A DNA stretch of 32,532 nucleotides from Candidatus Muiribacteriota bacterium (GTDB lineage: Bacteria > Muiribacteriota > DAOVTB01): assembly GCA_030633305.1 (NCBI GenBank), contig DAOVTB010000025.1, positions 1-32,532 on the forward strand. Direction: 5' to 3'. The translations under genes and the position numbers were made by a program. Every line of letters starts with the position of its first letter. Within the stretch, counting starts at the first letter, position 1. A model generated the notes under the pieces. The model was given only the letters and a program-made list of their open reading frames with translations. It made no database searches and had not been told where the DNA came from. This document shows positions 23,899 through 32,389 of this stretch, one piece after another.

Positions 23899-25731
23899 AT
23901 GGAATCGGATTTTCTGCCAAAATGGGCAAAAGAGATCAACAGATTTTTATCAGTTAAACAGCAGTTTGTGTTATGGGGAAATATATATGATGTGTATCCT
24001 ATTGAATTCAATAACTGTATTACAACACTTAAAATAGGGGATTATCTAAAAGTTTTACTTGGAAAAATAGGGTATAAAGTCCTGTTGGGATATGAACCGT
24101 TGAGTGGTTTTTATATCATTAATGGAGATCCTGAAGTGGTAAAGAAGATAACTGGTGTCTCAATCCCATCAACTCCGGGAGAATATTATAAATGCACGTT
24201 GATAAAGAGTATAAAGATAATCAAACATCTGATAAATAACAATGATCAATATGCTGGTATAGTGCTTAATTTTGCATCACGTTTTTCTGATATTGCAGGG
24301 AATGATCTTGGCGAGTTTTATTATGAAATGTTCAGATTGTCTCATAGTGCAAGTCCTCGAATGATAGGGGATGCTGAATTTTCAAGATTCAACCTTCTTA
24401 TCTGGACACTTGATAAAGAGAATGATATTCCAGATTGGTATACACTTGAAAATCCAAAAATAAAAAGTTTGTCTATTCCAAAACCTGACTATGATATAAG
24501 AAGACAGGTAATTGGAAGCCTGTGTAAATATCTGGAAAAATACGATTCAGAATGCAGCGAAAAAAGAAAGGATATTCTGAATCTTTTTATCGATCAGACT
24601 AGTGGGCTACTTGCTACCGAGATTGTATCGATTGTCAGTTTGGCTAAAAGGGAAAAGTTACCATTTACAAAAATTGGAGAAGCTATTCGCAGATATAAAC
24701 TTGGAATAATTGAAAATCCATGGTCTAAACTGGATCTGGAAAGAATTTCAAATGCAGAATCAATTTTGACGCGAAGAGTAAAAGGGCAGTCTCATGCAGT
24801 AAAGAAAGTTTCAGATATAATAAAACGAGCTGTTTACAATCTTTCTGGCGCTCAATATTCAAAATATTCACAACGGCCTAAAGGAGTTTTGTTTTTTGCA
24901 GGACCAACTGGTGTAGGAAAAACTGAACTTGCCAAGACTGTTACTGAATTGGTGTTTGGAACAGAAACAAGCTATATCAGATTTGATATGAGTGAGTTTT
25001 CAAGGGAACATTCTGACCAGAGACTTATTGGTGCACCGCCTGGATATGTTGGATATGATATGGGTGGGGAATTGACAAATGCAGTTAAACAAAATCCATT
25101 TTCGGTAATTCTGTTTGATGAAATTGAAAAAGCACATCCGAGAATTCTGGATATGTTCCTTCAGATACTTGATGATGGAAGATTGACTTCAGGTAGGGGA
25201 GAAACAGTATATTTTTCTGAAAGCCTGATTATTTTTACAAGTAATCTTGGAATTTATGAGATGACTTCTGATGGCGAAAAACGTCAAAAAGTAAATCAGA
25301 ATATGCCATTAAGCATGATTGTAGAAGTCATAAAAACTGCAGTTGAAGACTTTTTTAAGTATCAGATAGGCAGGCCGGAAATTCTTAACAGGATTGGAGA
25401 TAATATTGTAGTCTTTGATTTTATCAGGCTGGAGACAGCGTTTAAGATATTCGAAAAGATGATAGGAATGGTATTTGAAAAACTCAAGAATGACTTTAAA
25501 GTAGAAATATCAATAAACAGTGAATCTCTTGAAATTTTTAAAACAGCCTGTTGTGATAATCTCAGTATGGGTGGAAGGGAAGTAGGAAACAGACTTGAAA
25601 ATATTTTAATCAACCCTCTTTCCAGAGCTTTGTTTTTAAATGAATCAAAACCAGATGAAAAATATACAATTGTAGATGTAATCGAAAAGGATCAATCGTG
25701 GGAAATAATTTTGCAGACTCCATCAGTTTAG
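23899..25731 (+). CDS. ClpB/ClpA-like AAA+ unfoldase with degenerate first half
   Basis: 610 residues. Residues ~290-605 are a ClpB-type second AAA+ module: Walker A GPTGVGKT (Lys341), pore loop GAPPGYVGYDMGG (Tyr383), Walker B VILFDEIEKAHP (Asp407, Glu408), sensor FTSNLG, arginine finger RPEILNRI (Arg498), and the small D2 domain. Residues ~1-270 look like an AAA+-related fold (QFVLWGNIYDVYP; FSRFNLLIWTLDKEND; then a helical lid) but have no Walker A loop. The usual Clp N-domain, first active ring and ClpB middle coiled coil are absent. The intact pore suggests that it threads or remodels a protein. A ClpP-docking loop is not evident. First gene of a tightly packed operon; its 3' end overlaps the next gene by 34 bases. 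Confidence 0.85.
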   Translation: MESDFLPKWAKEINRFLSVKQQFVLWGNIYDVYPIEFNNCITTLKIGDYLKVLLGKIGYKVLLGYEPLSGFYIINGDPEVVKKITGVSIPSTPGEYYKCTLIKSIKIIKHLINNNDQYAGIVLNFASRFSDIAGNDLGEFYYEMFRLSHSASPRMIGDAEFSRFNLLIWTLDKENDIPDWYTLENPKIKSLSIPKPDYDIRRQVIGSLCKYLEKYDSECSEKRKDILNLFIDQTSGLLATEIVSIVSLAKREKLPFTKIGEAIRRYKLGIIENPWSKLDLERISNAESILTRRVKGQSHAVKKVSDIIKRAVYNLSGAQYSKYSQRPKGVLFFAGPTGVGKTELAKTVTELVFGTETSYIRFDMSEFSREHSDQRLIGAPPGYVGYDMGGELTNAVKQNPFSVILFDEIEKAHPRILDMFLQILDDGRLTSGRGETVYFSESLIIFTSNLGIYEMTSDGEKRQKVNQNMPLSMIVEVIKTAVEDFFKYQIGRPEILNRIGDNIVVFDFIRLETAFKIFEKMIGMVFEKLKNDFKVEISINSESLEIFKTACCDNLSMGGREVGNRLENILINPLSRALFLNESKPDEKYTIVDVIEKDQSWEIILQTPSV

Positions 25732-26318
25732 GATTGGTACATTACCCGATATATTCACTTGGAATAGGGAGACGTGCTGGAATCTGGACTCAGGGTTGTA
25801 ACTTCCGTTGTAAGGGTTGTATCGCTGAGTATTCATGGGATATGTCAAAAGGAAAATTCTGGGATCTTGACGAGTTGGTATTTGTAGTGCTTAAAAAAAT
25901 GAATAAGATCCGTGATGGAATTACAATATCTGGGGGGGAGCCTTTTATACAGGCTTTGGCGCTTAAGGAATTGATTATTCGACTAAAGAAGAATGGAATA
26001 TATGATATCATGGTATATAGTGGTTACAGTTATTCTCATTTAAGGAAAACATTTCCTGAAATAATGGGTAACATATCTGCTCTTGTCACAGGCAGATTTA
26101 TTGAAGGATTGAATAGTCAATACATCTGGAAAGGTTCAGATAATCAGAAAATGCATATATTGACACAAAATGGGGACCTGAAGAAAAAATACATGGAATA
26201 TAAGAAAACAATAGTAAAAAAAAGATCCCTTCAAATAGTAAAAAATGAAAAAAAGATCTTTGTCGTAGGAATTCCTGACCAGAAAGATACTGAGGTGTTA
26301 AAGAATGGCATTTGTTAA
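25698..26318 (+). CDS. NrdG/PflA-like radical SAM activating enzyme
   Basis: 206 residues from a GTG start with AAAGG seven bases upstream, overlapping the ClpB-like gene by 34 bases. GIWTQGCNFRCKGC carries the radical SAM cysteines Cys34, Cys38 and Cys41; ISGGEPF is the SAM-binding motif. Size and lack of extra iron-sulfur domains place it near the anaerobic ribonucleotide reductase activase NrdG and related glycyl-radical activases. No NrdD, pyruvate formate-lyase or other glycyl-radical enzyme is in the window, so the target is unknown. Tight coupling to the unfoldase and the FHA protein suggests that it modifies or activates a protein handled by this module. The C-terminus is lysine-rich. 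Confidence 0.85.
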   Translation: MGNNFADSISLGLVHYPIYSLGIGRRAGIWTQGCNFRCKGCIAEYSWDMSKGKFWDLDELVFVVLKKMNKIRDGITISGGEPFIQALALKELIIRLKKNGIYDIMVYSGYSYSHLRKTFPEIMGNISALVTGRFIEGLNSQYIWKGSDNQKMHILTQNGDLKKKYMEYKKTIVKKRSLQIVKNEKKIFVVGIPDQKDTEVLKNGIC

Positions 26319-26793
26319 AATCTGTCCAACATGCAGGACCAGTAATGAATCTAATGAGATGATGTGCAAAAAATGTATGGGCGATATTTCAGGTATTATA
26401 CCTGTTGATGCAGATAAAATAATCGAAGAAAAAAAAAGAGAACCAGAATTGCTCAGGGAAAACGAAAATGAAGCATCCTCCTCCACAGGAAAGAAACATT
26501 TTATTGTCCTTCTTATGAAAGATAAGAAAAAATTTCTTGTGAGAAATGGAGATGTAGTTGGAAGAAAATCAATTGGGCAGGAATTTTTTAAAGATGTAAA
26601 AACAGTTTCGAGAAATCATGTGAAATTTGTTTTTGAAGAAGGTGCCTGGTTTGTTCAGGATCTTAATTCTACAAACGAAACCTACCTGAATGATCTTAAA
26701 CTTAATCCTGGCGAGAAGAAAAAAGTTTCTAATCAGGATAAACTGAATCTTTCTCTTTCCATGGAATTACGAATTTATCTGGTAGAAAAATGA
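26305..26793 (+). CDS. Zinc-ribbon plus FHA-domain phosphothreonine-binding protein
   Basis: 162 residues. A two-CxxC zinc ribbon (Cys7, Cys10, Cys21, Cys24) is followed by a charged linker (~35-62) and an FHA domain (~65-162). The FHA core motifs are all there: VGRKS (Gly86, Arg87), SRNH (Ser102, Arg103, His105) and LNSTNETYL (Asn121 to Asn124). FHA domains bind phosphothreonine peptides, and the kinase is encoded next door, four bases overlapping. It is therefore the likely phospho-reader of the system. The start overlaps the radical SAM gene by 14 bases; a weak GAGG lies upstream. Confidence 0.92.
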   Translation: MAFVKICPTCRTSNESNEMMCKKCMGDISGIIPVDADKIIEEKKREPELLRENENEASSSTGKKHFIVLLMKDKKKFLVRNGDVVGRKSIGQEFFKDVKTVSRNHVKFVFEEGAWFVQDLNSTNETYLNDLKLNPGEKKKVSNQDKLNLSLSMELRIYLVEK

Positions 26794-29700
26794 TTGAAGA
26801 AAATCAAAATTTACTTGATGATAAAACACTTTTGGAATCTGATAGGACTATTCTTGAAAAAAAATCTGAGAATGAGGATACTAGTCATAGATTAATCCAG
26901 AATTTTCGGGATTATTCCATTGTAAATCAACTTACACAGTCTGGCGGTGAAGCTGATATTTTTGTCATTAGTAAATTTGATAAGGAATTTATTTTAAAAT
27001 TATATAGATATGGGATTTCAATTAAAGAAGAAGTCCTGAAAAAAACCTTTGAAATCAGTAAAAAAAATTCAAAAAATCTGGTAAAAATATTTGAATCAGG
27101 ATTTGATTCAGAGCATAAACGATGGTATGAAATTCTTGAGTATCTTCCGCATGGAACTTTTAACGAACATAAGAAGGCTTTTTCTGAACCGCCTGCAGTA
27201 TTGAGTATAATTACTGAAATCAATAATGCACTTAATGTTCTCCATAAGAATAATATTATTCATCGAGATTTAAAACCCTCCAATATCCTTATCCGTTCAC
27301 TGAAACCTCTCAACCTTGTGATTACTGATTTTGGTATATCCTCGGTTCTGGATGCAGATTTATCCAGAAAGATGACGGGTATTGAAGGAACTCCTAATTA
27401 CTGGTCGCCAGAGTCAATATCAGGAGTTGTTGGCAAAGAAGCTGATTACTGGGCTTTAGGCATGATAGTGTTGGAACTGCTACATGGTTCGCATCCTTTT
27501 TCAATGTTTGATATGAAAGTAATAATGTATACACTATCAACCAAAGGTGTAGAAATTCCAAATGACCTTCCAGAAAAATTTATTCCGCTTATCAAAGGTC
27601 TTTTAACGCGTGACCCTGAATACAGGTGGTCTTTTGAACATATCTCCAGATGGATTAACGGTGAAAAAGATATACCGGTTTATTATGAAGAATTCAAGGA
27701 AAAAAGAAGAAGATATAATAAACCATACAAGTTTCATGAAAAAAAATATTATTCTCTGGAAGCTCTTTTTGAATCATTTTTCAAAGATGAGATTTGCTGG
27801 GAAGATGGATGTGTACATCTACATAAAGGCTATATTGATAAGTGGCTTGAAGAAAATGAAGATTTTGACCGTGTAATTGCACTTGAAAAAATTAGAAAGA
27901 CTTCTGGAATAGATCCTGATCTTAAGATGTTAAAATATCTGTATACTTTTATGAAGGAAGCGCCTTTTGTTTTTAATGGAAAGCTTATAAATATACCAAA
28001 TCTATGTCTCTATTCTGGACGAATTCTGAATGAGGAAAATACCAGGGAAGAGGAAAAAATAATCACTCATCTTTTGAATAATAAATTGATATTCTATTTT
28101 GACCATTATCTGGAATTGACAGGAAAGAAAGATGATATTTTAAGCAGTCTTTTTGAAATTATCGGGAAGATGTCTTCTGATATGAATAATTACAATTTCT
28201 CTCTTAAAAAAGGGCATTCTTTTTTGAGTATTCTGTATTCAATCCAGGATTATTTACTGCCGTTTCAGGATAGTGGGTTTACTAGTGAAAAACTTGAATT
28301 CATCTATGAACATATGGATTCAATAATTAAAAAGGATTTTTATGAAAAAATTATTTCAGAATATGTAGTTCCTGAAGGATTTCAAAATCTTGATAATACA
28401 TCTGATAAGGATAAATATCTTGAAGTGGTAAGTGTTGTCAATGAATTAAAAAGGAAAAATCTTTTTATTTCTATTAAGAAAATTGAAGAAATAAAGAATG
28501 AAATGATAATTCCAGATGCTTTGATTGATACTTTGAATACTGATGATATTCAGAAATACATGGAAATAGCTGAAGTATTTAAAGAATTTGTTAAGAAAAG
28601 GATATTTATTGATAAACGTATATTTAACGAACTTGATATTAAGAATATTATTCCAGAGAGTATAAGAACGGAAATAAATAGTGGAGATCTTGAAACTTAT
28701 CATAAAGCTGTCCAGAATCTTAGAAAGCTTGAAGATGAATTTATGCTGATATCAAGAGAACAAATAAAATTTCTAAAAAAAAATGATTTGTTGAATAATA
28801 TGGAAATCAGAGAAATCCAGGAAAAAGATCTAAATGATTATAATCAGTTTGCTAATCATATAAGATCTGTAGAATGGGATATGGGTATTATTACGGATCA
28901 TGAGATCGCCATTTTGGGAAATAAATTCATTCTTCCTGTTACAATACAGGACAGTATAACTGCCGGGGTAATACAGAAAAAAAATGAATTTGTAAAAAAA
29001 CTTCGTGAATTACAAAAATCCAAAAACCTTATAAGAAAAGATCTCTTTGAACGTTTGAAAACAGACTTTATTGTTCCTCAGGATGTGATAAAGGGAATTT
29101 TTGATGAAGATATTGATAATTATGTAAAATCATCAAGAAGGATTCATGAATTGTTTGATGAGGATTTACTTTTTACAGAGACTGAATTTGAAGAAATAAA
29201 AAAACAGTATATAATTCCTGAAAAAATAATAGAATCTATTAATTCTTCTCAATATGTTATGTATATTTTTGGAGCGCGACAGTTAAAAGATATGCGAAAT
29301 ACTGGTCAACTTATAGAAAGAATTGAATATAATAATATGAAAATGGATTATTTTATTCCAGAAGTTGCTGTTGTGGATTTTGAAGGTAAGGATGTGCCTA
29401 AATATATTCTGGCAAATGAAAAACTACAGTTTTTAAAATCTGAAAATCTTCTTATTCCAAAAGGTAAAATATTTGAGAGTAATCTGGCAGAAGGTGGATT
29501 CAAGATAAAAAAAGGATGTTTTATTGGGGATTTTAATAGATATTTAAAAGCTGCTATTATGATAAAAAGTAGTGTAAATCAGATTACAAAAGGCAAATTG
29601 AGAACAATTCTGGGAAACATTGATAAGAGTCCAATGAAATCTGGAGAAATACTTCATCTGAAGAGATATCTTGATAGCTTAGAACAGTACAATACAGTTT

Positions 29701-29999
29701 GGGAAGAGGAAGACAGAAAGTTTATTGAAAGTCTTTATGATGTTAAGCTTTCAGATTATGTAATTGTATTCTTCTTAATTTTTTTTATTATAATAGGAAT
29801 TGGGAATTATATTTTAGGATTAAGTTCCTGGTATGTATGGATGATACCTTTTATAATAATAGGAGTTTTGGGCGCTGGACTAACTGTTATGAAGATATAT
29901 TTGAAACGTCTGTATGACTGTTATTTTAGAAATAGTAAATGGGTTGAAGCGTCGCTTGAAAAGAGTATAAAATTGAAAAAGGAAATTAATGCACGATAG
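26790..29999 (+). CDS. Ser/Thr protein kinase with 47-residue tandem repeats and C-terminal membrane hairpin
   Basis: 1069 residues. The N-terminal ~40 residues are acidic and contain a duplicated motif, DKTLLES then DRTILEK (Thr13, Thr20). The kinase domain (~42-300) is complete: SGGEADIF loop, Lys70 in FILKLY, HRDLKPSN with Asp160, TDFG with Asp180, SPE with Glu208. It should be active. After a helical linker, residues 515-890 are eight contiguous repeats of exactly 47 residues, and 891-934 may be a ninth, shorter one. Two helices (~991-1011, ~1017-1038) form a membrane hairpin, so kinase and repeats face the cytoplasm. It probably phosphorylates partners read by the FHA protein. It overlaps the FHA gene by four bases. 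Confidence 0.93.
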   Translation: MIEENQNLLDDKTLLESDRTILEKKSENEDTSHRLIQNFRDYSIVNQLTQSGGEADIFVISKFDKEFILKLYRYGISIKEEVLKKTFEISKKNSKNLVKIFESGFDSEHKRWYEILEYLPHGTFNEHKKAFSEPPAVLSIITEINNALNVLHKNNIIHRDLKPSNILIRSLKPLNLVITDFGISSVLDADLSRKMTGIEGTPNYWSPESISGVVGKEADYWALGMIVLELLHGSHPFSMFDMKVIMYTLSTKGVEIPNDLPEKFIPLIKGLLTRDPEYRWSFEHISRWINGEKDIPVYYEEFKEKRRRYNKPYKFHEKKYYSLEALFESFFKDEICWEDGCVHLHKGYIDKWLEENEDFDRVIALEKIRKTSGIDPDLKMLKYLYTFMKEAPFVFNGKLINIPNLCLYSGRILNEENTREEEKIITHLLNNKLIFYFDHYLELTGKKDDILSSLFEIIGKMSSDMNNYNFSLKKGHSFLSILYSIQDYLLPFQDSGFTSEKLEFIYEHMDSIIKKDFYEKIISEYVVPEGFQNLDNTSDKDKYLEVVSVVNELKRKNLFISIKKIEEIKNEMIIPDALIDTLNTDDIQKYMEIAEVFKEFVKKRIFIDKRIFNELDIKNIIPESIRTEINSGDLETYHKAVQNLRKLEDEFMLISREQIKFLKKNDLLNNMEIREIQEKDLNDYNQFANHIRSVEWDMGIITDHEIAILGNKFILPVTIQDSITAGVIQKKNEFVKKLRELQKSKNLIRKDLFERLKTDFIVPQDVIKGIFDEDIDNYVKSSRRIHELFDEDLLFTETEFEEIKKQYIIPEKIIESINSSQYVMYIFGARQLKDMRNTGQLIERIEYNNMKMDYFIPEVAVVDFEGKDVPKYILANEKLQFLKSENLLIPKGKIFESNLAEGGFKIKKGCFIGDFNRYLKAAIMIKSSVNQITKGKLRTILGNIDKSPMKSGEILHLKRYLDSLEQYNTVWEEEDRKFIESLYDVKLSDYVIVFFLIFFIIIGIGNYILGLSSWYVWMIPFIIIGVLGAGLTVMKIYLKRLYDCYFRNSKWVEASLEKSIKLKKEINAR
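28332..29459 (+). repeat. Coding region of eight tandem 47-residue protein repeats
   Basis: Units start at residues 515, 562, 609, 656, 703, 750, 797 and 844 of the kinase. Each fits the pattern: helix with FxxL/I, then [FYMN]-[IV]-[IV]-P-x-x-[IV], an acidic turn such as DxDI, a Tyr in most units (xKY/NY), a second helix, then [DKE]xxLFI at the end. Examples are MIIPDALID, NIIPESIRT, FIVPQDVIK and YIIPEKIIE. The DNA units are not near-identical, so the array is old and kept by selection rather than a recent expansion. Confidence 0.85.
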
Positions 30000-30002
30000 A
30001 AT

Positions 30003-31790
30003 ATGAAAACTTTTAGTCTAGTACGATGTATTTCTGAAAACAAGTTTTTCTGTTTTAATCTTGTTGAAAAAAATAACGTTTTTTTTGAACAAAAATCATT
30101 AAAACCTGAATATTATTACTTGAAGAATGAGTTTATCGATTTCGAAAAAAGATTACAGGCATTTGAAATTCTGGGAATCCCTGAAATTATTGAAGTATCT
30201 GATATTGAGAATAATAATATTTATTCGATCAGAAAAAAGGTTGATGGGAAATCACTTTCTGATTTAGTTAATGAGAAAAAGAGCAGTGTTGAAGATTTCC
30301 TGTTTCGTTTGATTGATATCGTTAACTTTCTGAGAGATCTGGAAGGCGAGAATCTTGGAATTGAAAATCTGAGATACGAAGATATTTTTTTTACTGATAC
30401 TGGTGAAATGGGAGTACGCAATCTTATTCCAGAAGCTTTTTTCAATGATTCTGATGTAAGAAATAATGTTGAAAATTTGATATCTTACACTATGTTTGGT
30501 TATATTCAGGATTCGATCAATTATAAGTTGACTGTGATAACTGATCCTGTACTTGAAGAAATCCAGCGTTTATTAGAACAGTTGAAAAGTGGGGATATAG
30601 AGGATCGCCGGCTTGATTATATATGTGATTATCTAGCTGAACTGGTTTACAATAATGGATTGACTATAGAGAAGAATATGCCTGAAAGAACACCTGTGAT
30701 TGATTTCTATGATAATAACAAAGAGTCTGATAAAAAAGAAGGCTCATCAAATTTGATAATTTTTGGAATTATTGTTTTAGTCCTTATTATCATAGGCTAT
30801 AACATTTATAATCACTTAAAAGGACAGGAATCATTGGTTAAAACTCCAAAGTCGGTAAATTCTATTGTTAAAATTAAATCAGAATTTATAAAGCCCGAAA
30901 TGATCTTTGTAAAGGGCGGAAGCTTTATGATGGGATCCGATAAGTCTGAGAATAAAGATGAGAAACCTGCTCATGAAGTTGTTGTTCGAGATTACTATAT
31001 GGGTAAATACGAAGTCACTGTTGCTGAGTTCAAATTTTTTGTTAAAGATCAGGATTATGTAACGGAAATTGAAAAAGTAGGAGTTACATGGGGATTTGTT
31101 AAAGGGCAGATTGACTTAGCTACAGGTTATTCATGGTTAAATACAGGTTTTAAACAGAGCGGAAAAAGACCAGTAGTATGTATTAACTGGTATGATGCAT
31201 TGGAATATTGTAACTGGCTTAGTCGGCAGGAAGGTTTAGTTGAATATTACAAGATAGACAGAAAAAAAAGAGATAAAAATAATATAGGAGGATTTGATAC
31301 AAAAAAGTGGACTGTTGTTGTAAACAGGAAATCTGATGGATACAGACTTCCAACAGAATCAGAATGGGAATTTGCTGCAAGGGCAAGAGGAAAAGATGTT
31401 AAATGGTCTGAATGTAATGATCGATCCTTGATTCCTCAATATGGAAATATTGCAGATTCCAGTTCAGGATTGACTGTTACAGAAAAAGATTTGAATGATG
31501 GAATAGAATTTACCGCAAAGGTTGGTTCTTTTAAACCTAATTCGCTTGGGCTCTATGATATGACTGGAAACGTCTGGGAAATGTGTTGGGACTGGTATTT
31601 TCCTGCGTACTACAAGGCAAAGGTGAAAAAAAATCCTCAGGGTTCCTTTAATGGCCTGAATCGCGTAATTCGAGGAGGTGGTTGGGATTATGGGGTAGAA
31701 CATGCGACTACTTCCAACAGGAATAGCATTTCCCCGATTCATGGTTCATGCACAGTAGGTTTTAGATTAGTAAGAAGTTTCAAAAAATAG
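30003..31790 (+). CDS. Pseudokinase-like, single-pass membrane protein with external SUMF1 (FGE-sulfatase) domain
   Basis: 595 residues, starting three bases after the kinase stop. Residues ~1-215 resemble a kinase fold without catalytic motifs: the place of HRDLKPxN is taken by GIENLRYEDIFF and there is no DFG. One membrane helix (~251-270) follows. Residues ~298-592 are a SUMF1/formylglycine-generating-like domain: VKGGSFMMGSD, GKYEVTVAEF, NWYDALEYCNWL, RLPTESEWEFAARA, LYDMTGNVWEMCWDW, RVIRGGGWDY, GFRLVR. The two catalytic cysteines of true FGE, expected between GGGWDY and SNRN, are missing, so it is probably a binding domain (C-type-lectin-like fold) outside the membrane. It would pass outside information to the cytoplasmic kinase module, or anchor the module. 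Confidence 0.85.
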   Translation: MKTFSLVRCISENKFFCFNLVEKNNVFFEQKSLKPEYYYLKNEFIDFEKRLQAFEILGIPEIIEVSDIENNNIYSIRKKVDGKSLSDLVNEKKSSVEDFLFRLIDIVNFLRDLEGENLGIENLRYEDIFFTDTGEMGVRNLIPEAFFNDSDVRNNVENLISYTMFGYIQDSINYKLTVITDPVLEEIQRLLEQLKSGDIEDRRLDYICDYLAELVYNNGLTIEKNMPERTPVIDFYDNNKESDKKEGSSNLIIFGIIVLVLIIIGYNIYNHLKGQESLVKTPKSVNSIVKIKSEFIKPEMIFVKGGSFMMGSDKSENKDEKPAHEVVVRDYYMGKYEVTVAEFKFFVKDQDYVTEIEKVGVTWGFVKGQIDLATGYSWLNTGFKQSGKRPVVCINWYDALEYCNWLSRQEGLVEYYKIDRKKRDKNNIGGFDTKKWTVVVNRKSDGYRLPTESEWEFAARARGKDVKWSECNDRSLIPQYGNIADSSSGLTVTEKDLNDGIEFTAKVGSFKPNSLGLYDMTGNVWEMCWDWYFPAYYKAKVKKNPQGSFNGLNRVIRGGGWDYGVEHATTSNRNSISPIHGSCTVGFRLVRSFKK

Positions 31791-31842
31791 AAGAAGTTTA
31801 ACCTGAATGAAATGTTCAGGTATTATTTCAGGAGGAGAAAAG

Positions 31843-32325
31843 ATGAAAAAAATTTTAGTTGTTTTGGTTTGTTGTTTGTTTGCAGTTACGGTTCTATCGG
31901 CAGAGAATACATGTATGTGTGCTACTGGTGAACGAGCGGTTAAGAAACCGGGTGTCAATATGTTTCAAAATCTTCTGAAAACTGCTAAATTCAGTGATGC
32001 TGGCATGGGAAAATGTAAACTTGTAGATGAAGATTATCTGCTTATGATGCAGGTAGCGTTGAAACAAGGTCAGAAAGTACCACAGCATTATGCGAATTCT
32101 AATGTTCATATTGTTGTTCTAACTGGAAAGCTTATAATTACACTTGCAGGAAGAGAATTTATAATTGAAGAGCATGATTTTATTCCTATAGTTGAAGGGA
32201 CACCTATGAGTATTGAAAACAAATATAAGGGAGATGCCAGTTTTATTATAATTAAAACACCTCATCCTAAAAAGTTTAAAAAGTCAGAAAAAACTATTAA
32301 AAACCAGAAAAAAGACAAAAAATAA
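31843..32325 (+). CDS. Secreted cupin-domain protein
   Basis: 160 residues. The frame extends upstream to 31807, but GGAGGAG at 31831-31837 and the leader MKKILVVLVCCLFAVTVLSA show the start at 31843. Cleavage is expected after VLSA; no lipobox is seen. Residues ~70-140 form a small beta-barrel (VALKQGQKVPQHYANSNVH, VLTGKLIITLAG, FIPIVEGTPMSIENK) of the cupin type. Two candidate metal-ligand histidines are present (in QHYANSNVH), but the full cupin site is not clear. The tail is lysine-rich. It lies 52 bases after the SUMF1 protein in the same direction, so it may be the last gene of the cluster and could be a ligand for the external SUMF1 domain, though that is a guess. Confidence 0.75.
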   Translation: MKKILVVLVCCLFAVTVLSAENTCMCATGERAVKKPGVNMFQNLLKTAKFSDAGMGKCKLVDEDYLLMMQVALKQGQKVPQHYANSNVHIVVLTGKLIITLAGREFIIEEHDFIPIVEGTPMSIENKYKGDASFIIIKTPHPKKFKKSEKTIKNQKKDKK

Positions 32326-32389
32326 AGAAAGAATTAACTGTGAGGTGATATTCGTCTGAGAATGTCACAAAAGTATTAAAAAACATATT

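Noticed and set aside
25698-26318. Anaerobic sulfatase-maturating enzyme (anSME) acting on the sulfatase-type protein at 3745
   Set aside because: It lacks the extra iron-sulfur (SPASM) domain and is only about half the length; the sulfatase-type gene is 20 kb away.
23899-31790. Type VI secretion post-translational module (ClpV, Fha, PpkA, SUMF1 partners)
   Set aside because: Kinase, FHA, Clp and SUMF1 proteins do occur with T6SS, but there is no sheath (TssB/C), Hcp, VgrG, baseplate or membrane-complex gene here. The Clp protein also lacks the ClpV N-domain and first active ring.
30003-31790. True formylglycine-generating enzyme
   Set aside because: The two catalytic cysteines expected between GGGWDY and SNRN are absent.
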